From Antedon mediterranea (Eukaryota > Echinodermata > Crinoidea > Comatulida > Antedonidae), in NCBI RefSeq assembly GCF_964355755.1, contig NC_092680.1, positions 21,243,001 through 21,307,000 on the forward strand: a stretch of 64,000 nucleotides of DNA. Direction: 5' to 3'. Position numbers and translations under genes: made by a program. Shown piece after piece: positions 35,601-45,655 of the stretch. Below the pieces are notes generated by a model. That model saw only the letters and a list, made by a program, of their open reading frames with translations, made no database searches and was not told the origin of the DNA. The stretch's first letter is position 1; each line of letters opens with the position of its first letter.

Positions 35601-38278
35601 GTTTGAAGTGTAATCTTAATTTAGCTCTGCTCGGCAGCCCGCCCTGCGTCATTTTTGCATGCTCTTTTTTCGTGTAAATGTTTGCAGAAATGGCGTCTCA
35701 TGGTAGGAATTTCTTATTACAAAAAAGGACATGAAATATCGTAACTTGATGCAATTTGTAAAAGTTGTAACGAACAAAAAAATCATTATTTTGTTCGAAA
35801 TACATATTTATGCGAAAAAGTATGTTGAGTTACGTTTTACAGTAACAGAAAAGATTCAACCGTACAAACAGAAACTATTTTTTTTTTCTAAATTCTTTAT
35901 TCTTAATAGCTGGATATCCAATAATTATTTAAATAACAATGAACTTAACCATTACATACATTCATGATGATAGATCAATGTGTTCAAGTTCATAAAATGA
36001 CACTTATATTGTGCTATTGTTTGAATCGAACATATACTACACAATTTGCATTTGTAAGGTATCTTTGCGCAGAGGCGATATCATAGCCAATGAGGTTTAT
36101 CCGAGGCGTGATTATTGCTAGTTGAAAACTTATCCCAATACCCCGCACAAGAGACGTGAAATATCGTCTCTTGATGCAATTTGTGAACGTTTTGACGAAC
36201 GAATTATGAAATAAAAACAGAACCTGTTCTATAATAACTTCTATTTGCATATTTGCAGGTGTCTGCGTTTCTTTCAATGCCCATATGGCAACATGTGCTT
36301 TTAAGATATGGAAAGAAGAAAGCATTAGCGATTGGAATGACGGTAATGTTTTGAATATAATATATGTTCTTTGATAAAACCCTAAAAAATCTAAATAATG
36401 TTCTATACGTGAATCATCACCCAGGCTAATAACTATACAGTAGTATATACCATTAACAAAATAAAAACGTACAGATGATAAAAAGTAAACTTTTTTAGAT
36501 TATGAACGTTGATTTTATATTTTCTTCTTGCGTCGTGTTTGTTGATTTGTATTATATTTCGTACAATGTATCTTTTGTCTGAATATATAATTATAAATCT
36601 CTATGTATTATTATTATTATTATTATTCTAGGGTACATTTCCAGTGCTGATCACATGGGCGTTTCTGCCAGAAGGCACTCTTTGGGCAGTGTATGTTTTA
36701 TCTATTGTGGCGGGAAACTGTATATCTGTAGCACAACTTCTTCCATGGTAAGACAACTTGCTATGCATGGTCTCAACGTGGTTGCTATGCATGGTCTCAA
36801 CGTGGTTGCTATGCATGGTCTCAACGTGGTTGCTATGCATGGTCTCAACGTGGTTGCTATGCATGGTCTCAACGTGCTTGCTTTTATCATGCTTTCTTTG
36901 TATAATATATTGTTTCATTTTTTGTATCCAATGTTTTTTTACCGTTTGTTTACTGGGATATATCGGCAGTGAGCGCAGAATCGTTAAACGGGACCTTATC
37001 ATAATTATGACTCCTGGTTATTTGTTCATTGGTGACCAATATTATCAAATGTTATCATTATTTAATTGTTTCAATCGAAGAACGAATCGTCGCCACTAAA
37101 ATACTACCGTATGCTTAGGATAAAAACATAAAAACCGAAAACATTACCTATTTATTGGTGATTCTCAGTTACTAATATTGTGCTAAACTATTTTACCTTT
37201 GTCTTTAGGTCCATGATTCCAGATGTAATTGATGACTTTGTATTGAAAACTGGTGAAAGCTATGAAACTATATTTTACTCATTTTACGTAATGTTTACAA
37301 AGTTTGCCGCTGGATTATCATTGAGTCTATCAACACTTTTGTTGGGGTAACTATAATAATAATAATAACTATAATAATAATAACTATAATAATAATAATA
37401 ACTATAATAATAATAATAACTATAATTAAAACTATTCCTTCACATACAGGGAGTCACAGACAGGTGGTTTGGTTCACGACAAAAGAAAGTGTTTTACGTA
37501 TAATGGGAATTTAAAATGTCGAAAATAAAAACCGACTAGGCCTATCTATAGTTGAGTTTTTATAGTATAGGCGTTAATAGAGATATTAAAATCGTGAACC
37601 TGATATATATTTTCTAGTACACAAAAACCAGTAATATTAATATATTATGTTTAGGCCTACCATAATTTTGTTTTGCTAGAGTTGCAGGGTATAAAACTGG
37701 ATCATGCGACCAGCCAGAGTCAGTTAGTAAAACTCTTCGGTTGCTGGTAACGGCATTACCTGCTGGTTGTGTGTTAATAGGATTTGTATTTCTATGGTCG
37801 TATCCGATAACGGAAGAAGTACGGTTAAAGAACAAGACAATTATGGAAATTTGGAGGTATGTATGTTGCTGTTACTCTAGCATTGTACTGGCTTGAATCC
37901 TTTACGTTGTACCTTGTTGTATGAATAACGATACTATCGTATCGTATATTTTAGGATCCTTCAAATATTTTTGAGAAAGTTGGAATAAAGTTTGGTTCTC
38001 TCAATTCTGGACGCAACGCACACATTGACCAATCAAAGTTGATGGATTGACTAAGGTTGCGTACTAGTGGAAACTAAAATATGAAATCCTTTCTTTGATG
38101 AATAAAAAAGTTCAAAAATATTTGTGTTTTAACTCAAAAGATACATTTCTTTCATATATGTTTTTGTTTATACTGCAGGGATGGTCGAGATGATAAGAGG
38201 CGAGTTACAGTAAGAAAGGCAACCATGTCGCGGTCTAGGACTCGGTCATACCGCACTCCATCCACAACACTCATGTAA
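29626..38278 (+). CDS. mfsd2a: MFSD2-type sodium-dependent lysophospholipid transporter, 14 exons, complete
   Basis: Exons 29626-29670, 30787-30927, 31103-31224, 31740-31869, 32453-32531, 33570-33712, 34118-34208, 34332-34450, 35003-35083, 36259-36342, 36632-36747, 37209-37346, 37680-37856 and 38179-38278 join in frame to 521 aa; every border is GT-AG. The major-facilitator protein matches MFSD2A, which flips lysophosphatidylcholine across the plasma membrane with Na+. Visible hallmarks: WDALTDPVIG with the two Na+-site aspartates (D79, D83), the charged-headgroup lysine in MFTKFAAG (K415), an extracellular Cys pair probably bridging (C205 in RDCSGNAT, C439 in GSCDQPE), and an N-glycosylation site at N208. 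MPFSALTLFITEDQAERDSATAYR-type sequence at the exon 5/6 junction is a family signature. The basic C-terminal tail is short. AATAAA at 38490-38495 is a likely poly(A) signal. Confidence 0.96.
30216..30356. mobile_element. Short terminal-inverted-repeat element in MFSD2 intron 1
   Basis: It begins AAGGCCGTAGCAAG and ends GGCTACGGCCCCCTG, inverted relative to each other, spanning about 140 bp. The GGGGCCGTAGCC end word is familiar from animal cut-and-paste transposon ends. No transposase; a non-autonomous element. Confidence 0.6.
30599..30723 (+). mobile_element. MITE family A copy in MFSD2 intron 1
   Basis: Short form, about 125 bp: TTTCTACACTATAAAACTAG at the left, GATAGTGTAGACAGAGC at the right, with GTGATGTGCCCAAATATGG and its complement just inside, leaving almost no loop. 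Confidence 0.85.
31283..31450 (+). mobile_element. MITE family A copy in MFSD2 intron 3
   Basis: Left end TAAAGCTCTGTCCACAC, right end GATAGTGAAGACATAGCTTTA; TAAAGC/GCTTTA termini are preserved. Its centre repeats GGACATGGTGATGTCATATC as in the long-form copies. Confidence 0.85.
32597..32965 (+). repeat. MFSD2-intron repeat, copy R1 (intron 5)
   Basis: The core (about 32736-32850), with the words GCGCAGAGGCGATATC, CCGAGGCGTGATTATTGC and CCCCGCACAAGAGACG, is nearly identical in copies R2-R4. Similarity with R3 continues downstream to about 32965. Confidence 0.85.
33014..33057. repeat. Small inverted repeat in MFSD2 intron 5
   Basis: ACCAGGGAAG and its exact complement CTTCCCTGGT are separated by about 20 bases, so the intron RNA could form a short hairpin. 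It lies between repeat copies R1 and R2. Confidence 0.6.
33275..33545 (+). repeat. MFSD2-intron repeat, copy R2 (ends 24 bp before exon 6)
   Basis: Starts near CATTCATGATGATACC, includes the shared core at about 33385-33500, and ends about 24 bp before the first base of exon 6. Its upstream flank matches that of R4, showing that the repeat unit is longer than the core. Confidence 0.85.
35240..35555 (+). repeat. MFSD2-intron repeat, copy R3 (intron 9)
   Basis: Core at about 35325-35440, with the downstream flank (ATGTTTACGCAAATACTAAG) matching that of R1. Confidence 0.85.
35728..35772 (+). repeat. Fragment of the MFSD2-intron repeat
   Basis: Only the segment GACATGAAATATCGTAACTT through the following GAACAAA is recognisable, corresponding to the downstream part of the core of R1-R4. 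Confidence 0.6.
35960..36240 (+). repeat. MFSD2-intron repeat, copy R4 (ends 18 bp before exon 10)
   Basis: Core at about 36065-36178. It shares the CATTCATGATGATA upstream flank with R2 and, like R2, ends within about 25 bp of the next acceptor, here that of exon 10 (36259). Confidence 0.85.
36759..36880 (+). repeat. 24-bp minisatellite at the start of MFSD2 intron 11
   Basis: Five nearly identical tandem copies of the unit GCTATGCATGGTCTCAACGT plus GGTT begin 12 bp after the donor of exon 11 (36748). Because 24 is divisible by three, open frames appear on both strands; they are artefacts. Confidence 0.95.
37347..37432 (+). repeat. AT-rich microsatellite at the start of MFSD2 intron 12
   Basis: Runs of ATA/ATAATAACT begin directly at the donor GTAACT of exon 12 and continue for about 80 bp. 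Confidence 0.85.
37995..38076. repeat. Short, diverged MITE family B copy in MFSD2 intron 13
   Basis: GGACGCAACGCACACATTGACC and the inverted GGTTGCGTACTAGTGG mark a reduced copy of family B of about 80 bp. Confidence 0.6.
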
Positions 38279-39541
38279 AAACCAACTCACTCCTACTCTA
38301 GGGTTAGGGTTAAAGAAATAAATAATAGATAAACAAGTTACATTATAATATATCGAGTTGTATTTCTTCTGTTTGGTTTGTCTAGGCCTACACATCGACA
38401 GCCAGTAACATGAGCCTCTAGGCCTACAGATCTTGTATTATCAAATCATGTATATATATCGAAATGTTGTAAAAAGCGAAATGTATAAGAATAAAAAAAT
38501 CCAATACTCGTCTCTGGCGCTGTCATAAAGAAATCAGTGAGTTTTTAGAATTGACTTGAAACTTTGATGATGATTAAAACAGTGCAAGGTATCCGATGTC
38601 GACATTTCAACTTTATTTTAAAGATTTGATTTTTAACTTAATATTTTACACTTTCTAGATGTCACTTTTATCATTATAAGAATTGCTATAGAATTACATG
38701 TTGATTTTGTATTATTAAAATTGTTAAAAAGAGTATAGAATATTCATAAATGTTATTATTTTAAAGATTAAAAAATACATAAATCCATCTAGTTCGATAC
38801 GTCTCTACATATATTATTTGATTTCGATATTTTTATCATTTGCTAAAATTGGTACTGTACAATTTCACAAAGAGTTTAGGCCAAATGAATGTTGAGATTC
38901 ATTTTTAACAAACCAATTGCAATACAAATTTATACACATTTTGTTTTACACGGAAATTACTATATTATCTGTAAATTAAACAGACTGACCTCTTGGGTGA
39001 AAAAAAACCAGGTGAACATTTACACGAGTTGAATAATACAATTAACATTAAAGAGTAGCTAGCTCTGAATTTAACATTTCTATTGTTTATGACAAACTAA
39101 ACCTTTGCAGCAACAACCCCACTTAGTATACCTATACGCGTCGTCAGCGCAACAACGCCACTTAGTATACCTATACGCGTCGTCAGCGCAACAACCCCAC
39201 TTAGTATACCTATACGCGTCGTCAGCGCAACAACGCCACTTAGTATACTTATTATACGCGTCGTCAGCGCAACAACCCCACTTAGTATACTTATACGCGT
39301 CGTCAGCGCAACAACCCCACTTAGTATACTTATACGCGTCGTCAGCGCGGTAAAGCATTAATAAACGTTGTGAAATTTTCTTTAAAACGTGGTGCGCGCA
39401 CATGAATTTTTTGTAACATTTATAATAAACATTAGGAATGTTATGCCCGGAGCTGCCCTTTAAGAAAAGGAAACGCTACATTATAACTACTTCATTGCAT
39501 TCTTGAGCTCCGTGTTAAAGTAATAGGTTGTTGTTGGCTAT
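38279..39541. other. Convergent spacer between MFSD2 and LITAF-like genes
   Basis: It contains both 3'UTRs. The MFSD2 poly(A) signal is at 38490-38495. A 39-bp minisatellite (39107-39350) sits on the LITAF side, possibly in or just beyond its 3'UTR. Otherwise AT-rich with no coding exon seen. Confidence 0.55.
39107..39350. repeat. 39-bp minisatellite, about 6 copies
   Basis: The unit contains CAACAACCCCACTTAGTATA followed by CCTATACGCGTCGTCAGCG. Copies differ by C/G at one site (CCCC/CGCC), C/T at another, and one copy has a 3-bp insertion. The unit length is a multiple of three, so open frames appear on both strands; I see no evidence of coding. Confidence 0.95.
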
Positions 39542-41862
39542 TCACATTTTGTTATGTCGGCCCAAGAGTGTCTTGCAGTTTGGACATCTGTGTGATACGT
39601 CTTTAAGACCATCGATAAACAATGGAACGAGGCAGCAGCAGAAGATCCATAATCTGGAATTAAAATGATCACAATTGGGTGAAATTAAATACGTATACCG
39701 TACGAGAGTGATGTGATACTTTGTTATTGTTTTTTTCTGTTCTTGTATATCTCAGAGAAAACATAATTTCTATGTTTTTTTATGTATACAACAACATTTA
39801 TTCAATATTCAATATTTTACAAAGTTTATGGGTTAAGATACACAGAAGCCAAAGTGGCTTGTCTTTGTAGTCCTAAGCATAAACATAAAACATATTATAC
39901 GGACGCATTACATTAACAAAAAATGACATTTTGAGACAGAAAAAAAAAAAAAAACACAAACACAACAAAGTGATATTAAGCTAAATGTTTACAACCCCAA
40001 TTTTGCAGTAGCAATAGTAGCTAGCAATATGTTTCAAATATCATCTTTTTAATATTGTACTTCAGCATAGGGAGTGAGGTCATGTGATTTTGGAATGTAT
40101 ATATGTATATTGTATATGCAAATGAAAATAAATGGAAGTAAGTTCCATTGATGAATGAATGAATGAATGAATGAATGAACCGTAAAAGTCTATGGCTTCC
40201 TAAATAATAATGGATGCTTTTACATTTGATTGCCATGTAACTTAACCAGTGTAATGGATAACCATGTTATGTAAAGGCATGTGTGCAGGTTCAGCATGTG
40301 TTTCCACAAAGAAAAGTATAAAGAAAAGTTGAGTGTGTCTGCACGTTTCGGTTGATGCTACAATTTATTTTAATGATACTCCACCAAGAAAACTAGTCCA
40401 CAAGAAGACTGTTTGTAGCATAACAGTAGGCCTACAGTCTGGAAAAATCTGAATAATTTTTGCAAAAATAGGACGAAAATTTATATAAGTCAATCCTAGG
40501 TCATATCGAAAGATTCTGTGTAAATAACGAAAGTAATACTTTACCCCATTAATATCAGAATGATAACACAGAGGTAAACAAGACCACCATTACTATACTC
40601 GACCTCTGTCAAGATGTTGCTCTGACAGTGTGGACATTTCATCTGCATAGGATAATCACAAAACGCTCCAACTACATATTGCTGAGCTGAAGAACAAAGA
40701 AAGAGGAAAAAGGAAAAGTCAGGGCGAAATGGCAAGAAGCTTCCTACTTTCTAGGAGTGTTATTTATCAGATAGTCTGTATAATTTTGACAACTCTTGTA
40801 ACATTACACCAGTGCTAATTTTGCCATTTTCCCCCTAAGAGGATTGGATATGAAGATTACGTCATCACACATCAATAATAATTATTATATAAAAGTTAAA
40901 ATCACAGCTTTAATCTATTGATTCAGTAAGGGGATTGTTTGTATTTTTTTTTAATTCTGGAAAATAAATAATTGAATTGAGGGGCAACCAATCTAAGGCG
41001 ATAAATGGCTTAAATCTTCCAAATACCCACTCTTCGACTAGCTTTTTTCATTTATTATGACCAAAAATAGTCTTATACACCCTTCATTGGCAGCGGATAT
41101 TATGAAAAAGGAGATATATATCACTATTGAAAGTGAGCCCCTATTCGAGGGATATTCCTACTCTAATGCTTGGTTCCCACTGCAGAGGCAACATAACGTA
41201 ATGTAAGCAATTTGACCAATCTTGTGTCGTGCGCACGTCCTTGCGTTGCGTCCTAGTGAGGGAACCAAGCTTTTGGTTTGGATGATCCTACTGATTATGC
41301 GCTCAATAACAATGCTCTGGATCTTACTTGGTGGTGCTGTGTTTCTTATGTTATAAGTAGACTCTTCATAGGTTGGTGGTGGAGGTGGCATAACAAAGTT
41401 CGTTTGTTTATTATAATCCACGGTATTAGCCCCTGGGCCAGTAGCTCCGTAACCGGTGTATTGTGGGGCTGTATAACTAGGTGGAAGTTGACTCTGAGTT
41501 GGAGCAGACGGCACATTGGTTGTTGGTGGTGGGCAGGTTGGAGGTGGGCCAGGAGTTTGGGTAAATGACACTGAACCAGATGGATCAATCGGATACGGAA
41601 GGTTTGTAGTTGTTGATTGTCCAGTAATGTCGGTGTCCATTTGTCCATCAGTCGGATAAGGAAGTTGAGACTGAGTTAAAGACATTTCAGGCGGCTGGTC
41701 AAGAACTACATTGGGTACTCCTTCTGGAGGCAGTGATGGTACAACACTGGGAGGTGCTAGAAGAGGGGACGTCTCGGGGAGTGAACTAGGAGTCTGATGG
41801 GCAGTGACTGGTACTGGGACTGTATTCAAAACGTCCGATGAGTTAGCGCTTTCATCGGCCAT
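39542..41862 (-). CDS. LITAF/CDIP1-like endolysosomal membrane protein, 3 coding exons
   Basis: Exons 41862-41328, 40686-40545 and 39653-39542 join in frame to 262 aa. The N-terminal 178 residues are Pro/Thr/Ser-rich with a PSAP motif (118-121, TSG101-type) and two PPxY motifs (PPSY 127-130, PPTY 162-165, NEDD4-type), the same short motifs found in LITAF. The C-terminal LITAF domain has CPHC (196-199) and CPNC (249-252), which bind one zinc, around a hydrophobic segment that inserts into the cytosolic face of the membrane (LVYLCVIILILMG then LWIFCCCLVPLF). The family acts on late endosomes and lysosomes. The open frame continuing past 41328 into the intron is spurious and runs into a MITE. 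A likely 5'UTR exon ends at 42469 and joins an acceptor at 41898. Confidence 0.93.
40153..40178. repeat. GAAT tetranucleotide microsatellite
   Basis: Six uninterrupted GAAT units in LITAF-like intron 2. Confidence 0.9.
41165..41277. mobile_element. MITE family B copy in LITAF-like intron 1
   Basis: Ends TGCTTGGTTCCCACT and AGTGAGGGAACCAAGC are inverted, with CGTCCTTGCGTTGCGTCC inside. It starts about 50 bp beyond the exon 1 donor. Confidence 0.85.
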
Positions 41863-42673
41863 CTTGAAAACTAGGAGTATCTAGTACACGCTGAATTCTA
41901 AAGAAGAAATGTTAGATTTAATTACGTGAGACAAACTGAATTGACTATAAAAACTATACTTTTTCTTCATGCTATATAATAGTAAATTTGGCAGAATACT
42001 AAAAAATGTGCTTTTTTGCCAAAACCATACTCTATTACATGTTCATACATAACAAATTACATAACATATCTAGCCAAAAAAGGAACCACGCAGCCCAAAA
42101 TAATTTGTTACGTCACGTTAATGGTGGAGACAAAACATGAGATAATAAACAGTATAAAACATGTACACAATAACAAATGCCATTTAATTGGATGAATGAC
42201 TTCGTCACTTTTTATAATCTTTAAATACAGGGACGTAATGTTGAATCGTAACAACCAGGACCAGCCAATGTTAGTTCTATCAATGCTAATATTTACGAAC
42301 CTTAAATAACAAATAAAACCACTGAATTACATAACTCTATTGAAACATTATTACCGTCTTTGAAAATATATTAAACTTATCAAAGTGTAACATTATGGTT
42401 AGATCACAGTATACCTATCTTTATTCCCATAAATTATTACAGGAAAAATTATTATACCAGATACTTACATTGTTTTGTTAACGAAATCCTAAAATTTAAG
42501 TACGTGATGTTGGATATTGTTTGCAATATGGACTAAGTACAAAGTGCATCATCTCGTGTAAACACAGAGATATGGATAACAAAATATGTAATTAATAAGA
42601 CAAAATGAGGGAGTTTTTCATTGTTTGTTTGAGTGTCATCATACAGGACACGAGTTAATGACACGTATTATAT

Positions 42674-42910
42674 CTTGGTTCCAACTTAAACGCAAACACA
42701 ACGATGTGAAAATACGACGCGCGCGTTGATCATTCGAACTGTCACTTGTGATTTTGATTAATTGTAATTTTCTTCTATGGATGATGTAATTGTGAATGTT
42801 TCTGTCGAGGAAAACAATTTTTCCATGTACACATTTTATATATGGAACAAATAAATATTTGATTGGTCAACTCACTTCGCGTTGCGTCAACGTCATTGCT
42901 GCGTCAAATG
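42674..42910. repeat. Diverged MITE family B copy upstream of LITAF-like gene
   Basis: CTTGGTTCCAACTTAAACGC at the left and the inverted series GGTCAACTCACTTCGCGTTGCG toward the right recall family B, but the centre is expanded and diverged. It may overlap the gene's promoter. Confidence 0.45.
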
Positions 42911-44167
42911 AAAAAGAACTACTCACACAATAAAACCCCAATAACTAGAAATTGTTGATATAAATAATTTTATTATAAAAAATATAAAACGTTTAGTTCG
43001 AATGTACCGTAACATAATCCACAATTAAACCCGTACATGCGTCTTTTATTTTTGCAGTACTGTACTTTAAAAAATCTAAACCGTTAAAATGCTTATGACA
43101 TCATCAGATCAAAATCCCCACTATTATTTTTTTCAGTGGTTTTTTCTTTGGATACATATTATTCCACTACGTTGGCAAGACTTATAATTTCATTATAATC
43201 GGAGAGTGAAAAAATACAATTTATTAAGTATACATTACAAAACTATGGACTATTAAAGTTGCAGGCGCAAAAATATGAAACAGTTTACCAATTAATATTA
43301 AATCGGCACCAACAATTACGTCTTTTAAGGCTAGATACAAATCTCATTTCTTTTCATAAACACTGTATCATATTTAATCAAGTTTCTCTTTTGTATATTT
43401 TTGATTAAGACAGGACCACAATGTAAAACAGATACACTGTTATCTGATTGTTTTATCCTGTATAAATATATTATTTATTATTATTATTATATGCATTAAT
43501 TATATTTTAATTATGCTTTACAAAACAGGTATATATTCTTAAACTAGTGTATTAGAATACACTTTATATCAAAAGCACATTTTAAATGACTTTAAATAGT
43601 CACAATATACAGTACACTGCGATGATATATGAAATGTTTTAAATAGTCAAATAATTACCCTGTCGAAAGTTAACTACAGTATAAAAATAACATGTGGCGT
43701 GGAAATGTACCTGTAAAATATTTTAAATGAGGTAGCAAATAAAGTTACTGTAATATTTTTAATGCACTTTAAAAGTGTAAAACTTGATGGTCAACATCAA
43801 ATGATGATATAAAAATAGCATAGCATGTTTATTTAAAAGGAGAAGTTTTGGGAAATTGTAATATCTACATGTTATTTTTTTTAATTTGTTAAGTTATGAA
43901 AAAATACTGTCACTTTAAATTTATAATCATAAAGTATTTCTAAAAACCTGGTTATCACATGTTTATCATTCAAAATGTAACATACAATGAGGAATAAAAC
44001 TGAAAGAAATAAATAAATAATTGTCAAGTTTTAGAAAGTCAAGGCGATTAAAGATTACTTATTAGAACTATATAAATATTACATTTGTCTTGTTACATCA
44101 TCATGCATAAATGTACAATGTATCTTGATGAATGTAGGCCTATTTAATTTATAACTGTTTAAACATG

Positions 44168-44305
44168 ATAGGAATGTACCCTGCTAACACCCACCCCATT
44201 CCGTACTTATATGATAGGAATGTACCCTGCTAACACCCACCCCATTCAGTACTTATATGATAGGAATGTACCCTGCTAACACCCACCCCATTCCGTACTT
44301 ATATG
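44168..44305 (+). repeat. 46-bp tandem repeat, 3 copies
   Basis: The unit GATAGGAATGTACCCTGCTA followed by ACACCCACCCCATTC and TACTTAT occurs three times with a single C/A difference, indicating recent duplication. Confidence 0.95.
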
Positions 44306-44394
44306 ATTCTTATAACTAAACATAGTATATTGCTACTTTTGAAATTACTAATCTTTTTAAATTATTGCCTTTTTTATTATGGAGTTTCAATTGT

Positions 44395-44520
44395 ATATAC
44401 CTTTATATATTTCTATATTCTATCATCCTTTTTTTGTTTGACTTATTGTATTGCTGAGGGCCCCCATAAGCTCTGGCTATAGACCTGCGTCTTGAAATAT
44501 GGGAAAAAATAAATTGAAAA
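44395..44520 (+). repeat. Possible LINE 3' tail remnant
   Basis: GAGGGCCCCCATAAGCTCTG followed by an A-rich AAAAAATAAATTGAAAAC end has the layout of a truncated non-LTR retrotransposon 3' end. No coding portion remains. Confidence 0.4.
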
Positions 44521-44546
44521 CATTCATTATTAAATTTATAAAAATG

Positions 44547-45655
44547 TCAAAAAATGTTGTTTACATAGCCTCCTGGAAAACCACGTACATTTCCAGTATA
44601 ATGTTTATAAGGAAGGTTTGACCTTTCAATGACCTCTTGGACTTGCATGTCCGTGCCGGTTACTAAATCTATATCTGTTGTTTGCACATATCTTAATGTA
44701 TCTAAAAAGAAATTAATAAACAAAATCACATCATTGATAAATAACAAATTTGAAAGATAGGTGATTTTTTTATACATATGTTATGTTTATTACTGGCATT
44801 AAGATAGGTGTGGTATTTTATTTGTTTTGTGAGTTGTATGGCAGGGCCTCATGGAGAACAGCTCTGTCTACACTATCAAACTAGTTTGACAACAAAATGT
44901 GATGTACCCAAATATGGTAGTGTAATCCCAAAACATGGCCATATATGGGTACTTCGCAATTTTTTTTCTAACATAAAGTTTGATAGTGTAGACAGAGCTT
45001 AAGTAAGAAAAAACAAATACTAAGTTGAGCTACGATTTATGTGTGTTGATAAACACATTATAACTTGAAGTGAGTAATTGTTTAAATATTTCTACCTACT
45101 CTGTTCCCTTATTTCTGTCTGCATCTCATCTACACAATAGCTTGTTGGATCATCCATTGAACCTCGTTTATAAAAAATGATAACAGCTCCAACAATCAAT
45201 AACAACCCCAGCACTGAATATAAAATACAACAACAACCAGTTCTCAATTACATATTTGTTTAATATTTGACTTAATAATAAGTAATTGTATCGGTCATCT
45301 GACTAATTTTTGGGAGAATCAGTTAAGAATGTTTCTTTTTTTGTATTTATTGTATGTAAATCAAAATGTAAACCAACCAACCAAATTTTATTTGGACCTT
45401 GAAAATGACAATAAAATAATATTGTATCGTAATCTGTAAACAACCGTTATGATTAGTTAGATTCAATGAAAACTTACCTAAACCCAAAACACCTTCCCAT
45501 CTGAGCACAGAAAAATTTGATTGCAAGGAGTTGATAAAGCTAAGTACAAGAAGAACAACACCAGAGACAAGTACTAAGCTACCACTTATCAGCAGAAACA
45601 CAGCACACCGGTGTAAAGACTGCGGGGTTTTAAGTATACTGACCATTTTGTACAT
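44547..45655 (-). CDS. Small two-span membrane protein, 148 aa, family not recognised
   Basis: Exons 45655-45478, 45213-45100 and 44701-44547 join in frame to 148 aa with GT-AG borders. I do not recognise the family. The protein has a short N terminus, a hydrophobic span at about 18-40, a short loop with a possible N-glycosylation site (NFS, 47-49), and a second span at about 55-73 followed by the basic YKRG stop. The remaining 70 residues are hydrophilic and end YTGNVRGFPGGYVNNIF. This hairpin topology would place both termini on the same side, probably cytosolic. A second in-frame ATG is three codons downstream (45646) and could be the true start. Intron 2 carries a family A MITE. Further upstream coding exons cannot be excluded. 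Confidence 0.75.
44859..45002 (+). mobile_element. MITE family A copy in intron 2 of the 148-aa protein gene
   Basis: CAGCTCTGTCTACACTATC at the left and GATAGTGTAGACAGAGCTT at the right form near-perfect arms; the centre contains GGTAGTGTAATCCC in place of the usual long-form block. Confidence 0.85.

Larger units (their letters stand above)
41863..44546. other. Upstream region of LITAF-like gene
   Basis: A minus-strand donor (AACAAT|GTAAGT, exon end 42469) and an acceptor (exon start 41897) suggest a 5'UTR intron. A diverged family B MITE (about 42674-42910) lies just upstream of the inferred first exon. The remainder to 44546 is AT-rich, with a 46-bp tandem repeat and a LINE-like tail; no coding exon seen. 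Confidence 0.5.

Noticed and set aside
36014-36325. 103-aa minus-strand open frame
   Set aside because: It is antisense to MFSD2 exon 10 and to intronic repeat R4.
36628-37099. Four overlapping open frames with repeated 8-residue units
   Set aside because: They are read from the 24-bp minisatellite in MFSD2 intron 11; only the short exon 36632-36747 is coding, on the plus strand.
39080-39403. Open frames on both strands with repeated 13-residue units
   Set aside because: Produced by the 39-bp minisatellite; no splice context or family resemblance.
41158-41327. C-terminal extension of the LITAF-like exon 1 open frame
   Set aside because: A GTAAGA donor at 41327 fits the downstream LITAF exons in phase, and the extension reads into a MITE.
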